Shown piece by piece: positions 52,472 to 61,664 of a DNA stretch of 64,000 nt. Source of the DNA: Shimia sp040370365 (GTDB taxonomy: Bacteria > Pseudomonadota > Alphaproteobacteria > Rhodobacterales > Rhodobacteraceae). The first letter of the stretch is position 1; each line of letters starts with the position of its first letter. The DNA is taken from NCBI RefSeq assembly GCF_040370365.1, contig NZ_BAABWQ010000005.1:1-64000 (forward strand), written 5' to 3'. A program made the translations under genes and the position numbers. The notes under the pieces were generated by a model. That model was not told where the DNA came from. It did not search any database and saw only the letters and a list, made by a program, of their open reading frames with translations.

Positions 52472-53761
52472 ATGGCGCAGCAAAGTTTTCTAAGTGAAAT
52501 TCTTGCCAGAGTGGCAGGGACCGGGCGCAGCCGAACAGAAGCGCCAGCAGATGCGTCTGCAAAGCTAATTTCGCTATGTCATTCATTGATCGGTGATCGC
52601 AGCGAGGCCGCAGGACTTATGATATCCCGCCAAATTCTTGATATGTACGCGGCCTCGAAGAGCGATGAACACGCAGCCTTCTTTTCCGCTGTCAGCCAGG
52701 AATTCGGGCCGGACAAAGATGCGTTGAGAGCCGCCATAAGTTCATGGAAACCTGGAAACATAGACGCCGCACGCGCGCTGCACTTTGCGGCTGAGCCCCG
52801 GACGCAAGAGCTGATCCGCACGATCAACCGAGTCCCCGGTGCGACGGCTGAACTGGTTGCCATGCGTGCCGATTTATTGACCCACGCTAGACAAGATCCA
52901 AAGTTGCGCGGGCTGGATGCGGATTTTCAGCATCTCTTTGCCTCTTGGTTCAACCGCGGATTTCTCGAGATGCGTCAGATCGACTGGTCAACACCAGCCC
53001 AAATTCTAGAAAAGATCATCACGTACGAGGCAGTTCACGAAATTGCAGATTGGGATGATTTGCGCCAGCGTGTTGGAGACCCCGATCGAATGCTCTTTGC
53101 TTTCTTTCACCCGGCAATGCCCGATGATCCGCTGATCTTTGTCGAGGTCGCCTTGTTAAGTGAGATACCCAATGCGATTGGCCCGATCCTTGCTGCTGAT
53201 CGTGAGCAGACGGACCCCGACACTGCGACAGTTGCGACCTTCTATTCGATCTCTAATTGCCACTCAGGGTTACGGGGAGTTTCGTTCGGCAATTTCCTCA
53301 TCAAACAGGTCGTGGCAGAACTGCAAAAATTGCGACCTAACCTAAAGACCTTCGTCACACTGTCGCCTGTGCCGGGCCTCAGGACTTGGGTCGCGCGCTC
53401 TTTGGAAGACGACGACCCCTTGTTAAGTGGCACTGAAAGGGCGGCGCTTAGCGCTCTTGGTGAAGGCGAAGGGCCAGAAGATACCATTGCCGCCAGCATC
53501 GCTGCGCGTTTTTTGACCCGAGCTAAAAGGGAACCCGGTACAGCTGCGGACCCGGTGGCGCATTTTCATCTGGGAAACGGGGCGACCTTGTTGGGTGTTC
53601 ACCCACGTGCCGATCTAAGCCTGCGTGGTATGAGCAATTCATGGGGTGTTATGGTCAATTACCTCTACGATGGGGACAAAATCGAAGAGAACCATCAAGC
53701 CTATACAAGCGATTTCAATGTGTCCGTATCGCCTAGTGTGACGGCGATGGCCAAGGCGTAA
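52472..53761 (+). CDS. matA: Malonyl-CoA decarboxylase
   Basis: A 429-residue malonyl-CoA decarboxylase, which turns malonyl-CoA into acetyl-CoA and CO2. The helical N-terminal domain is followed by the acetyltransferase-like catalytic domain. FYSISNCHSGLRGVSFGNFL (about residues 262-281) and the C-terminal HFHLGNGATLLGVHP and MSNSWGVMVNYLY are the conserved catalytic segments. ATG 52472 has GGAGGG upstream; the frame from 52385 is too long. It is followed after 10 bases by the synthetase. Confidence 0.93.
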   Translation: MAQQSFLSEILARVAGTGRSRTEAPADASAKLISLCHSLIGDRSEAAGLMISRQILDMYAASKSDEHAAFFSAVSQEFGPDKDALRAAISSWKPGNIDAARALHFAAEPRTQELIRTINRVPGATAELVAMRADLLTHARQDPKLRGLDADFQHLFASWFNRGFLEMRQIDWSTPAQILEKIITYEAVHEIADWDDLRQRVGDPDRMLFAFFHPAMPDDPLIFVEVALLSEIPNAIGPILAADREQTDPDTATVATFYSISNCHSGLRGVSFGNFLIKQVVAELQKLRPNLKTFVTLSPVPGLRTWVARSLEDDDPLLSGTERAALSALGEGEGPEDTIAASIAARFLTRAKREPGTAADPVAHFHLGNGATLLGVHPRADLSLRGMSNSWGVMVNYLYDGDKIEENHQAYTSDFNVSVSPSVTAMAKA

Positions 53762-53771
53762 AGGAGTTACG

Positions 53772-55295
53772 ATGTATCAGAGAAACTATCTGGCGGAGAA
53801 GCTGCGCGCCGCCAGCCTCGGAACAACCAAAAGCATGTTTTTGCGAAGTCATAAGGCCGGCGAAGAGGTCACGTACGAGGCCTTCTTTGCAAATGTCGAA
53901 CGTGTCGCAAAGGTATTGGCTGCATCTGGTGTTGAGCCCGGTGATCGTGTGGCCGTGCAGGCACCGAAGACCATCGCGATGCTAGAGCTTTATGTCGCCA
54001 CTGTATTGGCTGGAGGCGTGTTTGTGCCCCTCAACACAGCCTATACGCCTGCTGAGATTTCGTACTTTCTGACTGATGCGGAACCACGGGTTTTTGTCTG
54101 TGATCTTGCACGCGAAGGAGAGCTTTCACCCGTGGCGCAAGACGCGGGTGTTGTGAAAGTGTTGACTGTCGGGGCCGATGAAAGCGGATCATTGGTTGAA
54201 CTGCGCGACTCAGCGGCGTCGGGGTTCAATGCTGCCTGCAGAGGGCCAGACGATCTCGCCGCAATCCTGTACACGTCCGGAACAACAGGGCGGTCCAAAG
54301 GGGCCATGCTGACGCATAAGGCGCTGGCGTCAAACGCCGAAACTCTGAAGGAAGCTTGGCGCTTCAGCGCTGATGACGTCTTGATCCACGCCTTGCCGAT
54401 CTTTCACACGCACGGGCTGTTTGTTGCGACAAACATCACGCTGATGGCAGGATCGTCTTGTATCTTCATACCCAAATTCGAGGGGGATGACATCCTCCGC
54501 TACATGCCGCAAGCCACGGTTCTTATGGGCGTTCCGACGTTCTATGTGCGCCTGCTTAACTCTGAAGGGCTGGCCGAAGCTTCTGCGAACATGCGCCTTT
54601 TCGTATCCGGCTCTGCGCCCTTGCTGGCCGAAACGCATGATCGCTGGCGCGAGGTGACCGGTCACGCCATTCTGGAGCGCTATGGCATGACCGAAACCAA
54701 TATGAACACCTCTAATCCCTATGAGGGCGACAGGCGCGCGGGCACGGTGGGCGTTCCATTGCCGGGGATCGAGGTGTTGGTCACAGACCCTGCAACTGGT
54801 GTATCTTTGCCTCAAGGTGAAACCGGCGTGCTCGAGGTGCGCGGCCCGAACGTCTTTGCAGGCTATTGGAATATGCCCGAGAAAACCGCTGAAGAGTTGC
54901 GCGACAACGGATTTTTCATTACGGGCGACCTCGGGCGTATCGATGAGGACGGATATGTTCATATCGTCGGGCGCCAAAAGGACTTAATCATCTCGGGCGG
55001 CTACAACATCTATCCCAAGGAAATCGAGCTTTTGATTGATGAGATTGAGGGCATTAACGAAAGCGCCGTTATCGGTGTCCCGCACCCGGATTTTGGCGAG
55101 GCAGTCGTGGCAGTCGTGGTTGCTCAGGCCGGCGCTGAAGCCTCAGCCTCAGACATCATGGCCGGTATCAAGGGTGATCTGGCGCGGTTCAAACAACCCA
55201 AACGCATCGAGTTTGTCGAAACTCTACCCAGAAATGCCATGGGCAAAGTGCAGAAAAAAACTTTGCGCGAGGATTATGACTGGGTTTTCAAATGA
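53772..55295 (+). CDS. matB: Malonyl-CoA synthetase (MatB-like acyl-CoA ligase)
   Basis: A 507-residue adenylate-forming ligase that makes malonyl-CoA from malonate, CoA and ATP. ILYTSGTTGRSKGAMLTHKA (about residues 167-186) is the AMP-binding P-loop, ERYGMTETNMNTSNPYEGDR matches the MatB-specific region, and the C-terminal PRNAMGKVQKKTL holds the catalytic Lys. AAGGAG precedes the ATG. Together with the decarboxylase it converts malonate to acetyl-CoA. Length matches MatB of rhizobia. Confidence 0.92.
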   Translation: MYQRNYLAEKLRAASLGTTKSMFLRSHKAGEEVTYEAFFANVERVAKVLAASGVEPGDRVAVQAPKTIAMLELYVATVLAGGVFVPLNTAYTPAEISYFLTDAEPRVFVCDLAREGELSPVAQDAGVVKVLTVGADESGSLVELRDSAASGFNAACRGPDDLAAILYTSGTTGRSKGAMLTHKALASNAETLKEAWRFSADDVLIHALPIFHTHGLFVATNITLMAGSSCIFIPKFEGDDILRYMPQATVLMGVPTFYVRLLNSEGLAEASANMRLFVSGSAPLLAETHDRWREVTGHAILERYGMTETNMNTSNPYEGDRRAGTVGVPLPGIEVLVTDPATGVSLPQGETGVLEVRGPNVFAGYWNMPEKTAEELRDNGFFITGDLGRIDEDGYVHIVGRQKDLIISGGYNIYPKEIELLIDEIEGINESAVIGVPHPDFGEAVVAVVVAQAGAEASASDIMAGIKGDLARFKQPKRIEFVETLPRNAMGKVQKKTLREDYDWVFK

Positions 55296-55393
55296 TGCCA
55301 GCTGAAATTGTGAGTCAAACGTCAGCATCTCGAAGGGGCTGATCCCCGCTCCGGTGTTTTGAAATTACTAGTCAGACAAAGAAGGAAAATGAG

Positions 55394-56779
55394 ATGATTG
55401 AGGGCAACGTCGGTCCAGCCATTTCAGCGTTGAAGAACTTATTGGGTGATCGCCTTTCGACAGGTGAGAGCATTCGAGAAATCCATGGCCGTGACGAAGC
55501 CTATTCGGAACCGGCATTGCCAGATGCGGTCGCTTTCCCCGAAAGCACGCAAGAAGTCTCACAGATCATGAAGATCTGTTCGAAATTCCATGTGCCCGTC
55601 GTTCCATTTGGCATTGGCACCTCACTGGAAGGTCACGTCATTCCAATCCATGGTGGGATCAGCGTGGATACCAGCCGGATGAACAAAGTTCTCCAAATTC
55701 GCGAAAACGATTTGGATGCAGTTGTTCAGCCTGGGGTTTCGCGCATGCAATTGAATGACGAACTTCGCGCCACCGGATTGATGTTCACGGTTGATCCAGG
55801 TGCCGACGCCACGATTGGCGGCATGACGGCCACGCGTGCTTCGGGCACCAATACCGTTCGATATGGCACCATGCGGGAGAACGTTTTGGCGCTGGAAGTC
55901 GTGCTGCCTGACGGAACGATCATCAAAACCGGTTCGCGTGCTCGAAAATCTTCGGCAGGATATGACCTGACCCATCTCTTTGTTGGCTCTGAAGGGACAC
56001 TTGGGATTGTCACCGAAATTACAGTGCGCCTGTTCGGTCAGCCCGACGCAATTCTGGCTGCAACCTGTGCCTATGAAACGGTCGACGACGCCGTAAATAG
56101 CGTTATCATGGCCATTCAAATGGGTCTTCCGTTGGCGCGGGTCGAATTGCTGGACGAGATGCAGATGAAAGGCATGAACCTGTTCAACCCCGACCTGAAT
56201 CTGCCCGAAAAGCCGCATCTATTTCTCGAATTCCACGGATCAGATGCCAGCGTGAAGGAACAGGTGGAATTGTTTGAGAGCGTCGGAGAGGAATTCGATG
56301 TTTCGGGATTCGAATGGGCGACCAAAGTTGAAGACCGCAATCGTCTGTGGGCTGCACGGCACAACGCTTATTACGCCGGGAAATCGCTACGCAAAGGCTG
56401 TGACAGTGTCGTGACAGACTGTTGCGTCCCTATTTCGGCGTTGGCTGACTGTATTGCGCGCACCAAAGAATTGATTGAACAGGCTGAGCTTATTGCGCCG
56501 ATCGTCGGGCATGTTGGTGACGGCAATTTTCACTTGTTGATCCTGTTCGACCCGAACGATCCAGACGAATTGGTCCGTGCCAAGTCGCTTGCGTCGGATG
56601 TTAACCGCGTTGCTCTGTCTTTTGGCGGTACGGTCACCGGAGAACATGGAGTTGGCACTGGCAAAAAGAAATACATGTTAGAGGAGCATGGGGATGCTTA
56701 TGCGCTGATGGCGACGCTGAAGCGTGCAATTGATCCGGAGAACATCATGAACCCGGGCAAGATAGTCGAACTCAATTGA
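55394..56779 (+). CDS. FAD-linked D-lactate/2-hydroxyacid dehydrogenase
   Basis: A 461-residue flavoprotein of the vanillyl-alcohol-oxidase/GlcD type. VPVVPFGIGTSLEGHVIPIH (about residues 67-86) and DPGADATIGGMTATRASGTN (about 136-155) bind FAD; HVGDGNFH and GEHGVGTGKKKYM near residues 380 and 415 hold the C-terminal catalytic histidines. This resembles D-lactate and glycolate dehydrogenases. It lies 98 bases after the malonyl-CoA synthetase gene, same direction, so it may oxidise a hydroxyacid related to malonate (for example tartronate), though that is speculation. Confidence 0.85.
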   Translation: MIEGNVGPAISALKNLLGDRLSTGESIREIHGRDEAYSEPALPDAVAFPESTQEVSQIMKICSKFHVPVVPFGIGTSLEGHVIPIHGGISVDTSRMNKVLQIRENDLDAVVQPGVSRMQLNDELRATGLMFTVDPGADATIGGMTATRASGTNTVRYGTMRENVLALEVVLPDGTIIKTGSRARKSSAGYDLTHLFVGSEGTLGIVTEITVRLFGQPDAILAATCAYETVDDAVNSVIMAIQMGLPLARVELLDEMQMKGMNLFNPDLNLPEKPHLFLEFHGSDASVKEQVELFESVGEEFDVSGFEWATKVEDRNRLWAARHNAYYAGKSLRKGCDSVVTDCCVPISALADCIARTKELIEQAELIAPIVGHVGDGNFHLLILFDPNDPDELVRAKSLASDVNRVALSFGGTVTGEHGVGTGKKKYMLEEHGDAYALMATLKRAIDPENIMNPGKIVELN

Positions 56780-56917
56780 CGTGTGCTTGAGGAGCCGTGG
56801 CTGGGCTATATCGTTTTGCATAGAATAGCTGACGTCAGTGGCATCTGACCTAGAAAATGGCCGCTGCAGTGAAGGGTTCTTCTTTAAAAAGACGTTCCAG
56901 ATTTTCCAGTCGTCCCC

Positions 56918-57829
56918 TCAGGCTAAAGAAAAGTCCCGTAGGGCAGAGGCGATACCACTTGGTCCAGCCAAAAAATCCAGAAAGCTGCGCGTTTTGGCTG
57001 GTAGATAGCTGCGGTCTGCATAGATCGCTTGCAATTGCAGTTTTGGCCACTCAACTTTTGGCAGGACGACTTCCAAGCGGCCTTCGTTCAGATCATTTTG
57101 TGCGGACCAGCTTGGCACCATTGTAAACCCCATTCCAGCCATTGCGGCTTCACGAAGAATGCTTTCGTTGCCGCTGACCAACAAGGGCCTGAGTTTTACA
57201 TCTAGTCCATTCTTCGCTCCGAATTTGATCCTACCGTCTCCAGCAACCTGAGAATAAGCAAGCAACGGCGCGTCATTCAGATCGCTCGGCGATTGAGGGC
57301 GCCCGAAGCTGTCCAAAAAGGCTGGGGCCGCAACCAATTGAAAGGTCACCTCCCCCAATTTGCGGGCAATGAGTCCCTCGTCCAGCTTGAATGCAACGCG
57401 CAGCGCCAAGTCAACGCCTTCTTCGACCATGTTAATTTTGCGGCCACTCAGATCAATATCAAACGCCACATGGGGGTTTTGGTGATGGTAGGCGGTCAAA
57501 ATTCTCGCGAAGGCTGGGTTTGACATCCACACAGGCATTGAAATTTTCAATGTGCCGCGCGGAGACAGAGTATCGGTGGCCAATTGCGCCTCGGACTCGC
57601 TCAAGCCATCAAGCAAAGGACGGATTACCTGCAAATATCGCGCACCAGCCTCTGTCAGACTGACGTTCCGGCTATTTCGATTCAAAAGGCGTGCGCCGAC
57701 GCGCGCCTCGACATGCTTGACATGTTTGCTGGTCATCGCGGGCGAAAGGCCAAGGCGATCCGCCACAGCAGAGAAGCTTTTGTATTCAGCGACTTCGGCA
57801 AAAACACGTAGGCTGAGCAGTGTATCCAT
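56918..57829 (-). CDS. LysR-family regulator (divergent from DoxX)
   Basis: A 303-residue LysR regulator of the CrgA-like group: FSAVADRLGLSPAMTSKHVK is the helix-turn-helix and the effector domain begins near residue 90. It diverges from the DoxX gene at 57946 and so probably controls the DoxX-VOC-cytochrome b561 group. It converges on the malonate operon's last gene with 138 bases between stops. Effector unknown. Confidence 0.9.
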   Translation of the reverse strand: MDTLLSLRVFAEVAEYKSFSAVADRLGLSPAMTSKHVKHVEARVGARLLNRNSRNVSLTEAGARYLQVIRPLLDGLSESEAQLATDTLSPRGTLKISMPVWMSNPAFARILTAYHHQNPHVAFDIDLSGRKINMVEEGVDLALRVAFKLDEGLIARKLGEVTFQLVAAPAFLDSFGRPQSPSDLNDAPLLAYSQVAGDGRIKFGAKNGLDVKLRPLLVSGNESILREAAMAGMGFTMVPSWSAQNDLNEGRLEVVLPKVEWPKLQLQAIYADRSYLPAKTRSFLDFLAGPSGIASALRDFSLA

Positions 57830-57945
57830 TATGAACTCACAGTAAATGTTTAGTCAACAAAGAGCATAATGATGTCGCGATTGGAAACCTTTATTTCTGT
57901 TCTCATCATAAACGCTGTGTAAGCGATTAATAGGAAGAAAACGAC

Positions 57946-58374
57946 ATGACAACGATTGACACAAATCCGGTAAAAACCAGCAAAGGCTGGAACATTGGCC
58001 TGTGGGTCGCCCAAGCCCTTTTGGCTGCGATGTTCCTGATGGCCGGCGCGACGAAGCTGATGTCCGGATCGGCTGAATTGGTCGCGATGGGCATGGGCTG
58101 GGCAGAAAACGCGCCCTTCCTGCTGATCAAATTCATTGGCCTTGCAGAGGTCGCAGGCGCGCTTGGCTTGATCCTGCCATCAGTGACACGCATCATGCCA
58201 AATCTGACGAAACTGGCCGCAGCCGGTCTTGCCGTGATCATGGTTCTGGCCGCTGGCCTCCACATCGCACGCGGTGAACTCGAAGTGGTCCCGATGAACG
58301 TGATCCTATTCGCGCTGGCCGCTTTGGTAATCTGGGGCCGGATGAACAAAGCGCCAATTGCACCACGCGATTGA
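57946..58374 (+). CDS. DoxX family membrane protein
   Basis: A 142-residue membrane protein with four hydrophobic segments. LLAAMFLMAGATKLMSGSAE (about residues 25-44) is the DoxX family opening, with the conserved helix GLAEVAGALGLILPS. DoxX-like proteins are redox-linked membrane proteins. It follows the divergent LysR regulator and is bounded by a strong terminator, so it may be expressed more than the genes after it. Confidence 0.88.
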   Translation: MTTIDTNPVKTSKGWNIGLWVAQALLAAMFLMAGATKLMSGSAELVAMGMGWAENAPFLLIKFIGLAEVAGALGLILPSVTRIMPNLTKLAAAGLAVIMVLAAGLHIARGELEVVPMNVILFALAALVIWGRMNKAPIAPRD

Positions 58375-58385
58375 TCCCCCCAAGC

Positions 58386-58418
58386 GCGCTCCGGTTTCTC
58401 CCACCGGAGCGCTTTTTT
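58386..58418 (+). terminator. Intrinsic terminator after DoxX
   Basis: A perfect 10-bp stem (GCGCTCCGGT / ACCGGAGCGC) with a 7-base loop followed by six T. This is a textbook Rho-independent terminator 11 bases after the DoxX stop. Confidence 0.88.
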
Positions 58419-58437
58419 CTTCAGAAGGTTGCCTCCT

Positions 58438-59328
58438 ATGCTCAATTTCACGTCTTCCGCCAATACAAATTTATCTCCGCTAAGTGATCGCCTGTCTTGG
58501 GGAGCGGTCGAACTTCAGGTGACCAACCTTGATCGCGCGGTTGCCTTTTGGAGCTCGGCCTTGGGACTGATTGAACGCACCTCTACAGCGCCGGGAATCG
58601 CATTGGGAACAACGCATCGAACCCTTATAGTTTTGCGCCCCGGTGCGGACAGGCCTGTTAGAGCGCCCTTTACGGGCATGTATCACGTCGCAATCGGCGT
58701 GCGCAGTCAGGTGGAATTTTCGCGCATGCTTGCCCGTTTGATCCAACTGAATGTCCAAGTCGGGCCGACGGATCACTTAATGGCGAAATCGTTATATTTC
58801 CACGATCCTGATGGTTTGGAGATTGAGATTACATACGAGACACCGGAACGGTTTAGCCATTTTGGCGATATGTCTAGAACCCTTACTTTGTACGATGTCG
58901 AAGGCAACGCGCATTCTGGCCGCGGGCCACTCGATGTCAGAGCCGAGCTGGCTCACGCGGCGGATGCAGACCCGATGACACACTTGGCGGATGACAGCTA
59001 CCTCGCGCATCTGCACCTCAAAGTGGCAGCACTCGAGCCCGCTTTGGATTGGTTCGAATCCCTTGGATTTGAGCGTCATCTGACGCTTGATGCCTGGGGC
59101 TTTGCCGATATGGGCGCGGGCACGCCCAACACGCACCGTTTAGCCATGAATATCTGGGCCGGCCCCAATAAACCGCCTATGCCGCAAGATATGGCTGGGT
59201 TGGTGCATTACGAGCTGCTCGTCCATGGCGACCTTCCTGCTGCCTCTCACCATCTGCGTCAGGACGGCAATGTGCTGCGTGGTACCGATCCTGCAGGTGT
59301 CGCTGTAACTTTGCGGACCGACAAATAG
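58438..59328 (+). CDS. VOC family (glyoxalase/extradiol dioxygenase-like) protein
   Basis: A 296-residue protein with two vicinal-oxygen-chelate modules. WGAVELQVTNLDRAVAFWSS (about residues 21-40) and YHVAIGV plus LYFHDPDGLEIEI make the first; LAHLHLKVAALEPALDWFES starts the second. The pattern fits CatE-like VOC proteins. Metal ligands in the first module are partly replaced (VEL where His is common), so activity as a dioxygenase is unsure. AGAAGG precedes ATG 58438. The cytochrome b561 gene follows 9 bases later. Confidence 0.82.
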   Translation: MLNFTSSANTNLSPLSDRLSWGAVELQVTNLDRAVAFWSSALGLIERTSTAPGIALGTTHRTLIVLRPGADRPVRAPFTGMYHVAIGVRSQVEFSRMLARLIQLNVQVGPTDHLMAKSLYFHDPDGLEIEITYETPERFSHFGDMSRTLTLYDVEGNAHSGRGPLDVRAELAHAADADPMTHLADDSYLAHLHLKVAALEPALDWFESLGFERHLTLDAWGFADMGAGTPNTHRLAMNIWAGPNKPPMPQDMAGLVHYELLVHGDLPAASHHLRQDGNVLRGTDPAGVAVTLRTDK

Positions 59329-59337
59329 GAGAACGCC

Positions 59338-59838
59338 ATGGACACAATTCCCGCAGCTTACCGCCCAACGCAAATAATTTTGCACTGGGTTGTTTTCGCA
59401 GCTATCTGGGTGCAATGGCTTTTCAACGAGCCGATAAAACGCACCATTGCGGCCATGCAGACAGTCGCCACGCCCGCTCGCAATGACATGACCATGGCTT
59501 GGGTTCATGTGAGCTTTGGATTGACGATCTTTGTTGCTGTTATGGCACGGATCTATCTGCACTACCGCGATGGCGCGCCTGGTCGCGCACCCGGCACACC
59601 CCCTATGCAAGCCAAGATTGCCACAATTGTTCACTGGTCGCTTTACGGCGCTCTGATTGCCATTGTTATCACAGGCGTAGTGACATGGAACGGTATCGCT
59701 GATCTGGGCTATGTGCACTGGCTTATGAACGTTGTGCTCTTTGGCCTTATCACAGCTCACGCCGTTGCTGCTTTTTTCAATCAGTTCGTGCGCAAGGATG
59801 GCACTCTGGCCCGGATGATCCCTGCTCTCAAGAAATGA
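59338..59838 (+). CDS. Cytochrome b561-type protein
   Basis: A 166-residue membrane protein with four hydrophobic segments and the heme His residues of bacterial cytochrome b561: IILHWVVFAAIW (first helix), WVHVSFGLTIF (second), IVHWSLYGALIA (third) and ITAHAVAAFFNQF (fourth). It would carry electrons between quinol and an acceptor in the membrane. AGGAG precedes the ATG. It shares direction with the VOC gene and is followed by a decayed ferric-reductase-like gene. Confidence 0.9.
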   Translation: MDTIPAAYRPTQIILHWVVFAAIWVQWLFNEPIKRTIAAMQTVATPARNDMTMAWVHVSFGLTIFVAVMARIYLHYRDGAPGRAPGTPPMQAKIATIVHWSLYGALIAIVITGVVTWNGIADLGYVHWLMNVVLFGLITAHAVAAFFNQFVRKDGTLARMIPALKK

Positions 59839-59915
59839 AAATATCATTCGAACTGCGAAGAAAACCGTGGCTCGGGCGTATCGTCCCAACGCCCACATAA
59901 GGATGGACCCTGGTA

Positions 59916-60535
59916 TGCAACGTTTCTTTGCTTCAAACTCACCTTACCTCACATGGTCAGTGCTAGTTTCCCCCGGGATCATGATGACCTTCACCGCGCT
60001 GACAACCGATGGTCATCGGATTTGCCTCCAATTTGTCCACCCTTCCGGTGAAACCACCGCATGGTTGTTAATGATACTGATGATGGTGCCCCCATCTGGC
60101 GCTGCTGCTGAAAGGATGGCGCGGACCGCAATGGCTAAAACGCAGCCGCGGTTACTTGGGCGTTGCCTCTTTGGGCTATGCGCCGCTGCACACACTTTTC
60201 TACCTGCCGGATAAGGCATCGCTGACGGACGTGGTTGATGAGTTGTCACGCCTTTAGATCGGAACCTGCTGGATCGTGTTTATCATCTTTCTGCCGTTGG
60301 CGCCGACATGAATGGGTTACTTCATGCGTAAAATGGGCAGTTGTTTGAAGTGGCTGTAACGGCAGACCTATGCCGCTGCGGTGCTGAGCTTGGTACATTG
60401 GGCCGCTTTGCATGATTGGAACGAAGCGGTATCAACCCTTGTCCATGTTGGTTCCCTTATCGCGCTCGAGGCCCACCGTGTTTGGTGTTGGTACTTGCGC
60501 CCTCGACCGCAAGCTGCGGCCTTTCGGCAGCGGTA
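59916..60535 (+). pseudogene. Decayed ferric-reductase-like/MsrQ-type membrane protein
   Basis: Read with a frameshift near 60100, the stretch gives a membrane protein of the ferric-reductase-like transmembrane type: LGVASLGYAPLHTLFYLPDK, then DVVDELSRL, then TYAAAVLSLVHWAALHDW, with heme His residues in place. It is broken by in-frame stops at 60255-60257 and at two later points, and by the frameshift. MsrQ-type proteins carry heme and serve as electron donors. It follows a cytochrome b561 gene and has lost function. Confidence 0.75.
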
Positions 60536-60679
60536 AAGCGCGCACTAATTGCCAGCTATGTCGTACAGATCACAATTGTGACGAGTGAGCACCGATTGCT
60601 ACAGGCTTCGGCCCGCTATCGAAATGAATAATTCTGGTTTGGGTAAGCTTTTCTTCGCCTTGCGAATAACGTTCTCTGT

Positions 60680-61555
60680 TTACCTAAAGCCTGATGACGA
60701 TGCGATTTCTATAAAGGCCTTGGCCAGTCGCAGGCGCGCCCGATCCTTTGGTGCGACCACTGCGGTTTCATGCTCCTGCGACAGCTCCGCCACGGGGATT
60801 TCAACAAGTCCTCTAGAAATCAGCCCGCTGTTGCTGAGAAAAATGGCAATTCCAGCGCCTTGGAGAACCGCTTCGCACATGAGGGGGAACGTGGTCATCT
60901 TGATTGAACGCCGGAACTGGATGCCATGCGCAGCTTGCGTCTCGCGGACGACGCGTTCTGTTAGCGAGCCGTTTTCGGGCAAGATGATGGTTTCTTTTGC
61001 CAACTCACTGAAGTGCAGATGTTTTCGGTTTGCCAAAGGCGAAGAGGGAAGAACGTAAGCAACATAGCGCGATTTTTGAATGGTCAGTCGCTCCCAGTCG
61101 TCGACATCAGGGGGATCGGTGATAAGGCCGACGTCCGCCCGGCGTTCCCTGAGCAACTGGGTCGCAGTTGTCCAGTCATAGAGTGCGAACTCGATTTCCA
61201 CCTCCGGATAGGTTTGGCGGAACTGACTGACAGCTCTTAAGGCTGGGAGCGGTGCGTTGGCGATGATCCGGATATGACCGCGCTCCATAGCCTCAAAGCC
61301 TTCGAGCCTTTCGGTGATGGTGGCATCCAGCGTCACCATGCGATCCGCTAGGTCATATAGTTCGCGTCCTGTTCGGGTGAGTGTTACTCCGTCGCGACTG
61401 CGCAAGAGGAGCTGTGAGCCCACCTGTTTTTCAAGTTTGGCCACATGTTGCGTGACAGCAGATTGCGTTACCCCAAGACAGATTGCAGCCGCTGAAAAGC
61501 TGCCTTCGCGCACCACATGAGCGAAGGCTACGAAACGATGATGATTGGCACGCAT
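60680..61555 (-). CDS. LysR-family regulator (divergent from sugar-type ABC importer)
   Basis: A 291-residue LysR regulator starting MRANHHRFVAFAHVVREGSF. FSAAAICLGVTQSAVTQHVA is the helix-turn-helix. GGAG precedes the ATG at 61555, so the longer start at 61576 is not used. The effector domain begins near residue 92 (GHIRIIANAPLPALRAVSQF). It diverges from the ABC ATPase gene, a common layout for regulated importers; effector unknown. Confidence 0.9.
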   Translation of the reverse strand: MRANHHRFVAFAHVVREGSFSAAAICLGVTQSAVTQHVAKLEKQVGSQLLLRSRDGVTLTRTGRELYDLADRMVTLDATITERLEGFEAMERGHIRIIANAPLPALRAVSQFRQTYPEVEIEFALYDWTTATQLLRERRADVGLITDPPDVDDWERLTIQKSRYVAYVLPSSPLANRKHLHFSELAKETIILPENGSLTERVVRETQAAHGIQFRRSIKMTTFPLMCEAVLQGAGIAIFLSNSGLISRGLVEIPVAELSQEHETAVVAPKDRARLRLAKAFIEIASSSGFR

Positions 61556-61664
61556 AAGGTCTCCTGTGTTGCGCAAACCTTAGGGGCTATTAGTCACGCT
61601 AATATGACGTCACAAAACTGACGGTCCGCTTGCCTAAACCCGCCCTGTCAGATGGAGGAATCGG

